The position numbers and the translations under genes are program-made. The notes under the pieces were generated by a model. The model was not told where the DNA came from and did not search any database. It worked only from the letters and a program-made list of their open reading frames with translations. Source: JAIVHA01 sp965367295 (GTDB lineage Bacteria > Pseudomonadota > Gammaproteobacteria > DSM-19610). Taken from it: 64,000 nt of DNA. The stretch covers positions 1 to 64,000 of the forward strand of contig CBDUHN010000008.1 in NCBI GenBank assembly GCA_965367295.1, given 5' to 3'. This document shows, piece by piece, positions 25,459 to 34,663 of this stretch (the first letter of the stretch is position 1; the number at the start of each line of letters is the position of its first letter).

Positions 25459-27193
25459 AGCCCCGACGGCACTGATCTTCGAGCAGGTCAGCAAGGCCTT
25501 TGCCGGCGCCCGCCCGGTACAGGCGCTCGAACAGGTCAGCCTGCGTATCGCTCCCGCCCGGGTCACCGGCCTGATCGGACCCGACGGCGCCGGCAAAACC
25601 ACCCTCATGCGCCTGGCCGCCGGCCTGCTGCGCGCCGATAGCGGTGCTATCGAGGTACTGGGTATCGATGTATCCAAAGATCCACTCCAGGTGCAGTCCA
25701 GCATCGGCTACATGCCGCAACGCTTCGGTCTGTATGAAGACCTGACGGTGCAGGAGAATCTCGACCTGTATGCTGATCTGCAGGGACTGGCCCTGCCGGA
25801 GCGGCCGCCCCGCTATGCGGAACTGATGCACATGACCGGCCTGACCCCCTTCACCAAACGCCTGGCCGGCAAACTCTCCGGCGGCATGAAACAGAAGCTC
25901 GGCCTGGCCTGCACCCTGGTGCGGCCACCACGACTGTTGCTGCTGGATGAACCGACCGTGGGTGTGGATCCGGTATCGCGTCGCGAACTGTGGCAGATTG
26001 TCTACCGGCTGGTGCGCGAACAGGGCATGGCGGTACTACTGAGCACCGCCTATCTCGACGAGGCTGAGCGCTGTGATCACCTGCTGATCCTCAACCAGGG
26101 TCGTCTGCTTGGCGAGGGCACGCCCCAGTCCTTCCAGGAACGCATGGCCGGACGCAGCTACCTGGCCCAGGCGGACCTCAACAAGCGCAACCTGCAGGTG
26201 CAGCTCTCCGTTGCACCCGGCGTGGTCGATGCGATCATCCAGGGGGAGCGCGTGCGGCTGGTGATGCAGGATCAGACGCCCCCCGGTGAGCCGGTGCAAC
26301 AGGCCGTCAACGCGCCCCTGCAGATCCAGGCCGCACCACCCCGCTTCGAGGACTGGTTCATCGCCAGCCTGCAACAGCAGCGCTCCGGTGAGGGCCCGTT
26401 CAGCCTGGGCAGTCGCGCAGCTTCCACCAACCGGGACACCATCATCGAAGTGGATCGGGCCCAGCGCCGCTTCGGTGATTTCCTGGCCGTGAAGGATGTC
26501 AGCTTCAGTGTGACCCGCGGCGAGGTGTTCGGGCTGCTCGGCGCCAACGGCGCTGGAAAATCCACCCTGTTCCGCATGCTGTGCGGCCTGCTGCCCGCCT
26601 CGGCTGGACGGCTGCAGGTGGCCGGCATCGATCTGCGTCATGCCCGTGCCCAGGCCCGGCAGCGCATCGGGTACATGGCACAGCGTTTTTCCCTGTATGC
26701 CGACATGAGCGTGCAACAGAATCTGACATTCTTCGCCCGTGCTTACGGCCTCGGTCGCCGCCAGCGCATCCAACGTCTGCAGTGGGCACTGACAAGCTTA
26801 GCCCTAGAGTCCCTGCAGCACAGTCCGGCCCGCGATCTGCCACTGGGATATAAACAGCGGCTGGCACTGGCAGCGGCGCTGCTCCATGAACCGGAGATCC
26901 TGTTTCTCGATGAACCCACCTCCGGGGTCGACCCGCTGATGCGGCGCGAGTTCTGGCAACGCATCAACGAACTGTCGGAACATGGCATCACCGTGCTGGT
27001 CACCACCCACTTCATGGAGGAGGCGGAATACTGCGACCGCATGGTGGTGATGTCCGAAGGGGAGATCCTCGCTGCCGGCACCCCCGAGGCCCTCAAGCAC
27101 CAGCAACGCAGCGCGGAGCATCCCGACCCGACCCTGGAGGATGCCTTCATCGCCCTGCTGGAACAGCGCGCCCGACAGGAGCATGCCGCATGA
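25445..27193 (+). CDS. ybhF: Duplicated ABC exporter ATPase (YbhF-like)
   Basis: A 582-residue cytoplasmic protein with two complete nucleotide-binding domains. NBD1: Walker A GPDGAGKTT, LSGGMKQKLGLA, Walker B LLLLDEPTVGVDP. NBD2: GANGAGKST, LPLGYKQRLALAAALL as a divergent signature (PLGY in place of LSGG), and ILFLDEPTSGVDP. The H-loops are less regular: NBD1 has STAYLDEAE (Ala-Tyr where TH is usual) and NBD2 has TTHFMEEAE. The length matches E. coli YbhF (578). It overlaps ybhG by 14 bases and ybhS by ATGA. Confidence 0.92.
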   Translation: MTNPEAPTALIFEQVSKAFAGARPVQALEQVSLRIAPARVTGLIGPDGAGKTTLMRLAAGLLRADSGAIEVLGIDVSKDPLQVQSSIGYMPQRFGLYEDLTVQENLDLYADLQGLALPERPPRYAELMHMTGLTPFTKRLAGKLSGGMKQKLGLACTLVRPPRLLLLDEPTVGVDPVSRRELWQIVYRLVREQGMAVLLSTAYLDEAERCDHLLILNQGRLLGEGTPQSFQERMAGRSYLAQADLNKRNLQVQLSVAPGVVDAIIQGERVRLVMQDQTPPGEPVQQAVNAPLQIQAAPPRFEDWFIASLQQQRSGEGPFSLGSRAASTNRDTIIEVDRAQRRFGDFLAVKDVSFSVTRGEVFGLLGANGAGKSTLFRMLCGLLPASAGRLQVAGIDLRHARAQARQRIGYMAQRFSLYADMSVQQNLTFFARAYGLGRRQRIQRLQWALTSLALESLQHSPARDLPLGYKQRLALAAALLHEPEILFLDEPTSGVDPLMRREFWQRINELSEHGITVLVTTHFMEEAEYCDRMVVMSEGEILAAGTPEALKHQQRSAEHPDPTLEDAFIALLEQRARQEHAA

Positions 27194-28323
27194 GCACGGC
27201 CCGCGGCAGCAGCCTAATGCGCCTGCGCGGCATGGTGCGCAAGGAGGCTCGGCAGATCCTGCGCGACCCCTCCAGCCTTGCCATCGCCTTCGCCATGCCG
27301 CTGGTGCTGCTGATCATCTTCGGCTATGGCGTGTCACTGGATGCCAAAGAGGTCCCCGTCGCCATCGTGGTCGAGCAGCCCAGCAACCTCACCAGCCGCT
27401 TCACTGCCGGCTTTGCGCAGTCGGAATATTTCGTGCCGATCCTCATGGGCAGCATCCAGGAAGCAGGCAGCGCATTACGCGAACACCGGGTCGACGGTAT
27501 CGTCTGGCTGCGCAGCGACTTCGGCAAGGGCCTGCTGGATGGTCGTGATCCTGCCATCGGTGTGATCGTCAACGGCGTCAATGCCAACCAGGCGCGGCTC
27601 ACACAAGGCTATGTACAGGGGGTCTGGTCGCGCTGGCTGGAAGACTATGCCGCCAGTCTCGGCCGTGAACTGAGTGTGCCCGTCGCCATCGAACACCGGG
27701 TCTGGTTCAACCCCGGCGTGCGCAGCCGCGATTTCCTGGTACCCGGGCTGGTCGCGGTAATCATGACCCTGATCGGCGCCCTGCTCACCGCCATGGTCAT
27801 GGCACGCGAATGGGAGCGCGGTACCTTCGAGGCACTGATGGTGACCCCGGTGCATATACGCGAGGTACTGGCTGGCAAGCTGCTACCCTACTTCGTACTC
27901 GGCATGGGTGGCATGCTGTTCACCGTATTCACCGCCCAGTGGCTGTTCGAGGTACCGCTGCGCGGCTCCTTCTGGGTGCTGATAATCACCTCGGCGCTGT
28001 TCATGCTGACGTCACTCGGTATGGGGCTGCTGATTTCCATCGTGACCAAAAACCAGTTTGTCGCCGGCCAGATTGCACTGGTCATCACCTTCCTTCCGGC
28101 CTTTATCCTGTCCGGTTTTATTTTTGATATCGGCTCCATGCCACTGGCCGTGCAAATCATCACCTATCTGATCCCGGCCCGCTACTTCGTGTCGATCCTG
28201 CAGACGATATTCCTGGCCGGCGATGTCTGGTCCGTAATCCTTCCCAACAGCCTGGCATTGCTGCTGATGGCCGTTGCTCTGCTGGCACTCGCGCGTCGGC
28301 GCGCTCACAAGCGCCTGGAATGA
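27190..28323 (+). CDS. ybhS: ABC-2 type permease (YbhS-like)
   Basis: A 377-residue inner-membrane permease of the ABC-2 family. One N-terminal helix (ALAFAMPLVLLIIFGYGVSL region) precedes a large periplasmic domain (about 45-170). Five helices follow, containing LVAVIMTLIGALLTAMVMAR and the family signature EWERGTFEALMVTPV. It shares ATGA overlaps with both neighbours and pairs with the next gene as a heterodimer. Confidence 0.9.
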   Translation: MSTARGSSLMRLRGMVRKEARQILRDPSSLAIAFAMPLVLLIIFGYGVSLDAKEVPVAIVVEQPSNLTSRFTAGFAQSEYFVPILMGSIQEAGSALREHRVDGIVWLRSDFGKGLLDGRDPAIGVIVNGVNANQARLTQGYVQGVWSRWLEDYAASLGRELSVPVAIEHRVWFNPGVRSRDFLVPGLVAVIMTLIGALLTAMVMAREWERGTFEALMVTPVHIREVLAGKLLPYFVLGMGGMLFTVFTAQWLFEVPLRGSFWVLIITSALFMLTSLGMGLLISIVTKNQFVAGQIALVITFLPAFILSGFIFDIGSMPLAVQIITYLIPARYFVSILQTIFLAGDVWSVILPNSLALLLMAVALLALARRRAHKRLE

Positions 28324-29441
28324 ACATGCTGAACCTGCAGCACATTCTGGCGCTGGTGATCAAGGAATTCCTTGCGCTACTCCAAGATAAGCGCAGCCGC
28401 TTCGTGCTCATCGGCCCTCCTATTTTCCAGTTGCTGGTGTTCGGGTATGCAGCCACCTATGATCTCAATAGCGTACCCATCGGCGTGTATAACCAGGACA
28501 ACGGCCAGGCCGCGCGGGAATTCGTTACTCGATTCACCGGCTCATCCACCTTCACCCTGGTTTCGCAATTCGAAAGCGATACGCAAATCAAGTCCGCCAT
28601 CGATGCGCGCGAGGTCACCGCTGTACTGGTTGTCGCCAGCGATTTCAGTCGCCGCCTGGCCCGTGGTGACGACGCCGCGGTGCAGTTGATCATCGATGGC
28701 CGCAACTCCAACACCGCGCTGATCATTCTCGGTTACGCGCGCACCCTGATCACCGATTTCAACACCTGGTGGGTCGACCGTCACGGCGGGGTCAAACCAC
28801 CGGCCCACCTCGCCCTGCGTGCCACCTTCAACGCCAACCTGGAATCGCGCTGGTTCATCGTGCCCGGTATCATCGCCCTGCTCACCCTGGTGGTGACCCT
28901 GGTGGTAACCGCGCTGTCGGTGGCCCGCGAACGCGAGGCCGGCACCTTCGATCAACTGCTGGTCACGCCCTTGAGCCCCACGGAAATCCTCATCGGCAAG
29001 CTGCTGCCGGGCTTCGTCATCAGCCTCGTGGAAGCCACCTTCATCATCCTGCTGACGGTGTACTGGTTCGAGGTACCCCTGCGCGGTTCACTGGTGGCAC
29101 TGTATCTCGGCCTGGCGCTGTTCCTGCTCTCCGCGGTAGGTGTCGGGCTGATGATCTCCTCGCTGTCGGTGACCCAGCAGCAGGGGCTGCTGGGGGCCTT
29201 CCTGTTCCTGGTGCCGGCGGTGATCCTGTCCGGTTTCGCCACCCCCATCGAGAACATGCCGCATCTGGTGCAGCAACTCACCTACCTCAACCCGATGCGC
29301 TATTTCCTGATCATCCTGCGTAGCGTATTCCTGGAAGGCGCCGACACCACTCTGCTGGCTTCCCAGTACTGGCCCATGGCGATAATCGGGCTGGTGTCGC
29401 TGATCGCCGCCGGCTGGCTGTTCCGGCATCGCATGTACTGA
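28320..29441 (+). CDS. ybhR: ABC-2 type permease (YbhR-like)
   Basis: A 373-residue partner permease with the same layout as the preceding gene: N-terminal helix (FVLIGPPIFQLLVFGYAATY), periplasmic domain, then five helices with REREAGTFDQLLVTPLSPTE. Translation is coupled to ybhS by an ATGA overlap. It ends the operon. Confidence 0.9.
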   Translation: MNMLNLQHILALVIKEFLALLQDKRSRFVLIGPPIFQLLVFGYAATYDLNSVPIGVYNQDNGQAAREFVTRFTGSSTFTLVSQFESDTQIKSAIDAREVTAVLVVASDFSRRLARGDDAAVQLIIDGRNSNTALIILGYARTLITDFNTWWVDRHGGVKPPAHLALRATFNANLESRWFIVPGIIALLTLVVTLVVTALSVAREREAGTFDQLLVTPLSPTEILIGKLLPGFVISLVEATFIILLTVYWFEVPLRGSLVALYLGLALFLLSAVGVGLMISSLSVTQQQGLLGAFLFLVPAVILSGFATPIENMPHLVQQLTYLNPMRYFLIILRSVFLEGADTTLLASQYWPMAIIGLVSLIAAGWLFRHRMY

Positions 29442-29493
29442 ACCCGCGATCGCGTTACCGGCAACATCAACCACACTCACCCAAGGAGGCATC

Positions 29494-29898
29494 ATGTTGA
29501 GCGGCATACTCACCACCTGGCTACTGACCGCGCTGGGACTCTGGATCACCACCCTGATCGTACCCGGGGTCAACGCCCGCAGCGGCGGTGGCCTGCTCTG
29601 GGCGGCGCTGGCGCTGGGGATCGCCAATGTCTTCATCCGCCCCCTGCTCTGGGTGCTGACCCTGCCGCTGACCGTGTTGAGCTTCGGCCTGTTCGCACTG
29701 GTCATCAACGCGCTGATGATCTGGCTCAGTGCCGCGCTGGTGGCGGATTTCGAGGTGCGCGGTTTCGGCAGCGCCCTGCTGGCCGCACTGGTAATGGCGC
29801 TGCTGAGCCTGGCCGGTTTTATCCTGATGCAATGGTGGATGGGAGCAGGCGTACACTGGATCAGCATCGAACGACACAGCACCGGGATGTACCTGTAA
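29494..29898 (+). CDS. Small four-helix membrane protein, phage-holin-4/YvlD-like
   Basis: A 134-residue membrane protein of the family called mycobacterial 4-TMS phage holin or YvlD. Four hydrophobic stretches occur, with the typical NVFIRPLLWVLTLPLTVLSF and ALVINALMIWL. Despite the name these proteins are common chromosomal membrane proteins and no lysis role is shown. It follows ybhR by 52 bases, has an AAGGAGG site, and may be its own unit or the tail of the operon. Confidence 0.82.
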   Translation: MLSGILTTWLLTALGLWITTLIVPGVNARSGGGLLWAALALGIANVFIRPLLWVLTLPLTVLSFGLFALVINALMIWLSAALVADFEVRGFGSALLAALVMALLSLAGFILMQWWMGAGVHWISIERHSTGMYL

Positions 29899-29899
29899 T

Positions 29900-29926
29900 C
29901 CGCCTTGCGCTGCCTGTGCAAGGCGG
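29900..29926 (+). terminator. Hairpin after the YvlD-like gene
   Basis: A 9-bp stem CCGCCTTGC / GCAAGGCGG with a 9-base loop directly after the stop codon. There is no T-tract, so it is only a candidate terminator. Confidence 0.45.
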
Positions 29927-29942
29927 CATCCTGTGCCAAATG

Positions 29943-29970
29943 TTTACTGCCACCCGGCATGATCTATAAT
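29943..29970 (+). promoter_or_regulatory. Likely promoter of the PhnD-like/GGDEF-EAL pair
   Basis: -35 TTTACT, a 16-base spacer and a perfect -10 TATAAT, 136 bases before the start codon. Confidence 0.45.
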
Positions 29971-30106
29971 TACAATTGCGGTTTTGAAGCATTTCCGCAC
30001 AAATAAGAAGAACCCTCTTCACTCGAAAACGGGGGGATGTGGCAGGGATTCCCTGGCCGCTGCAGCACCCATCGCCACCCCATTCTGAATCGCCGGGCTG
30101 GAACAC

Positions 30107-30997
30107 ATGAAAAGACGGCTGTTTCTGCAGTCACTGGGAGTAGGGGTTGCCTGTGCCGGATATCGTTCGTTACAGGCTACCACCGCGTCACCAGCACTTA
30201 CCGTTGGCATCCTGCCACGCCGCAATGTCACTACCACCCACCGCCTGTTTCAGCCACTACTCAAGTACCTGGGCCAACGATTGGGACGCCGCGTGGAACT
30301 GCTTACCGCCCGGGATTTCGCCCAGTTCTGGAGTGCCTTCCGGCAGCAGCGTTTCGACCTGGTGCACTGTAATCAGTATCACTACATCCTGGGTCACCAG
30401 TTATTTGGCTATGAAGCCATTCTACGCAACCAGGAGTTCGGCGAATCCGCGCTGGCAGGCGCCCTGGTGGTGCGCAGGGAGCGCGGTTTCCAGGAAATAG
30501 CGGACCTGCGCAACAGGACGGTGCTGTTTGGCGGCGGGCCACGCGCCATGCAGAGTTATATCGCCCCCACCTGGTTGCTGCGCCAGGCCGGCCTGCAACC
30601 CGGAGAATACCAGGAACGCATCGCGGTCAATCCACCCAATGCCGCCATCTCCACCTATCTCGGCCGTGCCGATGCCGCCGGCATCGGCGATGTGGTCATT
30701 CGCCTGGATGCCGTCAAGCAGGTAATCGATGTAACACGTCTGCACTATCTGGCCCGCACCGAACCCATGGCCCACCTGCCCTGGGCTGTTCATCCCCGAC
30801 TCGATCCGGAGACCCGGGACTCCATCCAGTCCCTGCTCGCCGGCCTGCACCAGGATCCCGCCGGCCAGACCCTGCTCGACACCGCCCGGCTCTCAGGCCT
30901 GGTGGCCACTCTGGACAGCGACTATGACCCCCACCGGCGGATGGTACGCGAGGTATATGGCGCGGACCTGGGTCTGGAGCGCTGGGGGCAGGCATGA
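30107..30997 (+). CDS. PhnD-like periplasmic binding protein, probable sensor subunit
   Basis: A 296-residue exported protein. The N-terminus MKRRLFLQSLGVGVACAGY has a twin-basic start and hydrophobic core. The mature part is a phosphonate/phosphate-binding-protein type: LTVGILPRRNVTTTHRLFQP, LLKYLGQRLGRRVELLTARD, FWSAFRQQRFDLVHCNQYHY and LFGGGPRAMQSYIAPTWLLR. No ABC permease or ATPase gene follows. Instead the stop overlaps (ATGA) a gene for a membrane GGDEF-EAL protein, so the binding protein probably reports its ligand to that receptor. The ligand could be phosphonate, phosphite or something else and cannot be read. Confidence 0.85.
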   Translation: MKRRLFLQSLGVGVACAGYRSLQATTASPALTVGILPRRNVTTTHRLFQPLLKYLGQRLGRRVELLTARDFAQFWSAFRQQRFDLVHCNQYHYILGHQLFGYEAILRNQEFGESALAGALVVRRERGFQEIADLRNRTVLFGGGPRAMQSYIAPTWLLRQAGLQPGEYQERIAVNPPNAAISTYLGRADAAGIGDVVIRLDAVKQVIDVTRLHYLARTEPMAHLPWAVHPRLDPETRDSIQSLLAGLHQDPAGQTLLDTARLSGLVATLDSDYDPHRRMVREVYGADLGLERWGQA

Positions 30998-33153
30998 AGA
31001 TTAGGCAGCTTTCCCACAGCCTGGGCGCGCAACTGGTGGCCCTGATGGCCGGCATCCTGTTGCTGGCAATGGGTACCAATGTCTACCTGCAATACCGAGA
31101 CGAGATGGCCATGGTGGACCGTATCCTGGAGACCCGCGCCAAGTCGCTGGGCGAGATGCTGGCTGCCATGAGCGTAGAGGCCATCCTGCTGTATGACGTG
31201 GTGACTCTCAACGATCATGTGGAACACGCCACCCGTCAGGCCCACGTGGTCTACGCCGCCTTCCTGGACCCGGACGGTAAACCCCTCACCACGCACCTGG
31301 ATCTTGAAAACCCCATGATCCAGCAGGCCATGCACCAGGCCGGCAGCCGTGATCCAGCCGCCGTGGCCAATGCCCTGGCGCACATGCCGGCCCTGCACTC
31401 TCACCAGGTCCCGGTGTCCTTCAACGACCAGTTCCTGGGCCGGGTGCTGGTCAGCCTCGACCGCAGTGCCTACACGGCCGCCTCCTCCGCCAAACTAAAG
31501 CGAAAGATGCTGGCCACCCTGCTGATCGGCCTTGGCGTCGGTTTCGGCATTTATCTGGTGATCCGGCGCAAGCTGCTCCATCCGGTCCAGCGACTGGCCG
31601 CAGGCGCCCAGCACATTTCCCGCGGTGAATTCGATCACCGGGTGGCGACCCGTGGCAACAACGAACTGGCCCGGCTGGCACAGGTCTTCAATCACATGGC
31701 GGAACGTCTCCAGTCCCTCATGGCCGACCGCGACCAGGCCGTACTGGAACTGGCGCGCAGCAACCAGTCGCTGGAGGAACGGGTCCACGAGCGCACCCTG
31801 GAACTGCAGTCACTCAATGCCGCCATTGCCCATCAGGCCATGCACGACCCCCTTACCGAATTACCCAATCGCAGCCTGTTGCTGGAACGCCTGCAACAGG
31901 CCATCCGGCTGGGCAAACGCAACAATACCCGGCTCGCCTTCCTCATGCTGGACCTCAACAATTTCAAGGAAGTGAATGACACCCTCGGGCACCCGGAAGG
32001 TGACCGCCTGCTGAGGGAGGTAGCCAACCGCCTGCCCGCCGCACTGCGCGAGAGCGACACCGTGGGCCGCCTGGGCGGCGACGAATTCGGCATCGTGCTT
32101 CCGGAGGTGGAGATCGACCAGGCCTGGCAGGTTGCCGCCAAGATCATCAGTACCCTGGCGCCATGCTTCTCACTCGAGGGCCAGGTGATCAGCATCAGCG
32201 CCAGTATCGGCATCGCCCTGTATCCCGATCATGGTGAGGAACATACCGCACTCATCCGGCATGCGGACGTGGCCATGTACGAATCCAAACACCGGGAAGG
32301 CAAACCCTGTGTATACGATCCCGAATTTGATCACTACACCACTCGCCGCCTGGCCCTGATGGCGGATCTGCACCAGGCCATTCACAAGAACGAACTGGAA
32401 CTTCATTACCAGCCACAGGTGGATCTGAGGCGCAACCGGGTGGTGGCGGTAGAGGCCCTGTTGCGCTGGAAGCATCCACGTGAAGGCATCATCTCACCGG
32501 AGTTGTTCATCCCCATGGCGGAAACCAGCAACCTCATCAAGCTGCTCAGCGACTGGGTGCTGAAAACCGCCATCCTCCAGTTGCAGGAATGGCAGTCGCA
32601 GGGTATCGATCTGCAGGTCTCCCTCAACCTGTCCGCCCGCGACCTGCTTGACCCGGAACTGCCCCAGCACATCGGCATGCTATGTTCGGAACACCGGGTG
32701 AATGCCACCAGCCTCAAGATCGAGATCACCGAAAACGTGATCATGTCCAATCCCGACAAGATGATGGCCGTGGTCGAACACCCCCTTATGTCGACCCTGC
32801 ATTACGCCATCGACGACTTCGGCACCGGTTATTCCTCGCTAAGCTACCTGAAGAAACTCCCGGTAGACGAGGTGAAAATCGACAAGAGCTTCGTGCTGGA
32901 TATGGATCAAAACGAGGAAGATGCCAGTATCGTGCACTCGGTCATCGATCTTGCCCATAACCTGGGACATTACGTGGTGGCTGAAGGCGTAGAGAATCAA
33001 CGAACGCTGGAAATGCTGGTGGAACTGGACTGCGATCTGGCGCAGGGGTTTTATTTCTCACCGGCCGTGCCGGCCGGGCAACTACCGGCCATCATCGAAC
33101 GCATCGAGATAGGGCTCTGCACCGGCCCGCTGATCCGGCGCGTCCTTGAGTAA
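30994..33153 (+). CDS. Membrane-bound GGDEF-EAL protein (c-di-GMP cyclase/phosphodiesterase)
   Basis: A 719-residue inner-membrane protein. TM1 (about 17-36) and TM2 (about 172-188) flank a periplasmic sensor domain of about 135 residues. A HAMP segment (KLLHPVQRLAAGAQHISRGE) and a coiled linker follow. The GGDEF domain has an intact GGDEF and the inhibitory site RESD five residues before it. The EAL domain has EALLRW, LNLSARDL, EITEN, DDFGTGYSSL, KIDKSF and AEGVE, so all usual metal and catalytic residues are there. Both activities are therefore possible. Coupling to the PhnD-like gene by ATGA suggests ligand-dependent c-di-GMP control. Confidence 0.93.
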   Translation: MKIRQLSHSLGAQLVALMAGILLLAMGTNVYLQYRDEMAMVDRILETRAKSLGEMLAAMSVEAILLYDVVTLNDHVEHATRQAHVVYAAFLDPDGKPLTTHLDLENPMIQQAMHQAGSRDPAAVANALAHMPALHSHQVPVSFNDQFLGRVLVSLDRSAYTAASSAKLKRKMLATLLIGLGVGFGIYLVIRRKLLHPVQRLAAGAQHISRGEFDHRVATRGNNELARLAQVFNHMAERLQSLMADRDQAVLELARSNQSLEERVHERTLELQSLNAAIAHQAMHDPLTELPNRSLLLERLQQAIRLGKRNNTRLAFLMLDLNNFKEVNDTLGHPEGDRLLREVANRLPAALRESDTVGRLGGDEFGIVLPEVEIDQAWQVAAKIISTLAPCFSLEGQVISISASIGIALYPDHGEEHTALIRHADVAMYESKHREGKPCVYDPEFDHYTTRRLALMADLHQAIHKNELELHYQPQVDLRRNRVVAVEALLRWKHPREGIISPELFIPMAETSNLIKLLSDWVLKTAILQLQEWQSQGIDLQVSLNLSARDLLDPELPQHIGMLCSEHRVNATSLKIEITENVIMSNPDKMMAVVEHPLMSTLHYAIDDFGTGYSSLSYLKKLPVDEVKIDKSFVLDMDQNEEDASIVHSVIDLAHNLGHYVVAEGVENQRTLEMLVELDCDLAQGFYFSPAVPAGQLPAIIERIEIGLCTGPLIRRVLE

Positions 33154-33171
33154 AAATTTGAGGGGTTGTTA

Positions 33172-34407
33172 TCAGGACTTTGTTTCCAGCCTTTTTACCG
33201 GTAGCTTCGCCTTCAGCACCAGGTAGCCCACGATGGCGGACAGGATGGAGCCCATCAGAATCCCCAGTCGGTCATTGGACACGGCGTTCGCCCCGCCCTG
33301 TTCGAAGGCCAGCGAACTGATGAACAGGCTCATGGTAAACCCGATACCACACAGCGCGGCGACACCATACATCTCTATCCAGCCTACGCTATCCGGCAGG
33401 CGCGCGAGGCCGGCCTTGACCGCCAGCCAGCTGAAACCCAGCACCCCGATCTGGTTACCCAGAAACAACCCAAGCGCAATACCCAGCGGCACCGGAGCCA
33501 ACAGGGACTCAACCGACAGATCAGCCAGGCAGACGCCGGTATTGGCAAAGGCGAATATAGGCAGAATGGCATAGGCCACGGCTGGATGGAGATCGTGTTC
33601 AAGCTGCTCCAGCGGCGACTGGTGCTGCCCAGCCCCGGTGCGCAGGGGGATGAACAAGGCCAGTACCACACCCGCCAGGGTGGCATGCACACCGGATTTC
33701 AATACTGCCGCCCATAACACCAAACCCACGAAAACATAGGGTACCAGGGAGATTACGCCACGCCGGTTCAGCAGGAACAGCACCACCATGGCAACGAGGG
33801 AAACAGACAGCGACAGCAGGGAAAGATGGGAGGTATAGAACAGTGCGATAATGATGATCGCACCCAGATCATCGGCGATTGCCAGAGTGAGCAGAAACAG
33901 CTTCAATGAATTGGGTACACGATCACCCAGCAGAGACAGCACGCCCAGAGCAAATGCAATATCCGTTGCGGACGGGATCGCCCAGCCCTGCATGGCCACC
34001 GGATCACCCCAGTTCAGCAGGCTGTAGATCGCGGCCGGCACCATCATTCCGCCCAGCGCCGCGATCACCGGCAAGGTTACCTTGGCGGGATCAGACAGCT
34101 CACCACGCAGCACCTCGCGTTTGAGTTCCAGCCCCACCAAAAAGAAAAACACCGCCATCAGGCCATCGTTGATCCACAGCAACAAGGGCTTGGCGATGGC
34201 AAAGGTGCCCACCTGGATGGCGACCGGGATATCCAGCAGGCCATCATAGTAGGACTGGAGGGGAGAGTTGACCACCACCATGGCCAGGATGGCGCTGACC
34301 AGCAGCAAAATGCCGCTGGCCGACTCCAGACGCAGAAAATCCTTGATGGCGATCACCACCGTTCCTGCGCCAGTATCGCTCTTCTTGCCCACCTTCGGCT
34401 CTGTCAT
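33172..34407 (-). CDS. nhaA: Na+/H+ antiporter NhaA
   Basis: A 411-residue inner-membrane sodium/proton antiporter. LRLESASGILLLVSAILAMV at the start, NDGLMAVFFFLVGLELKREV, PSATDIAFALGVLSLLG and LTLAIADDLGAIIIIALFYT (the paired ion-binding aspartates) are diagnostic. The length is usual. The start ATG follows AAGGGTG. It is convergent with the GGDEF-EAL gene with only 18 bases between, and no terminator was seen. The 256 bases upstream hold no gene. Confidence 0.96.
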   Translation of the reverse strand: MTEPKVGKKSDTGAGTVVIAIKDFLRLESASGILLLVSAILAMVVVNSPLQSYYDGLLDIPVAIQVGTFAIAKPLLLWINDGLMAVFFFLVGLELKREVLRGELSDPAKVTLPVIAALGGMMVPAAIYSLLNWGDPVAMQGWAIPSATDIAFALGVLSLLGDRVPNSLKLFLLTLAIADDLGAIIIIALFYTSHLSLLSLSVSLVAMVVLFLLNRRGVISLVPYVFVGLVLWAAVLKSGVHATLAGVVLALFIPLRTGAGQHQSPLEQLEHDLHPAVAYAILPIFAFANTGVCLADLSVESLLAPVPLGIALGLFLGNQIGVLGFSWLAVKAGLARLPDSVGWIEMYGVAALCGIGFTMSLFISSLAFEQGGANAVSNDRLGILMGSILSAIVGYLVLKAKLPVKRLETKS

Positions 34408-34663
34408 TTATCACCCTTGTCCGTTCGCAATCATCGACCGGATCCACCACCAGGGCACTGTGGCGAGGGATCCTCCATCAACCGGACCGATACTGTAACG
34501 CAGCCGTTCATTGTTTCATCGGGGTGTTCGGCACAGGTTAGTAGTGTTGTACCGGAAAATCCACCAACAGACAAAGCCTTCGCAGCACATCATGGTCTAC
34601 AGCGGGCAAGTGACCTCCCTGCCCGCCATGTACATCCGGGATTCCGGTTTCCGAACGGCAGGC

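Noticed and set aside
29494..29898. Prophage lysis gene because of the holin family name
   Set aside because: No other phage gene is near, and the YvlD-like family is common on bacterial chromosomes.
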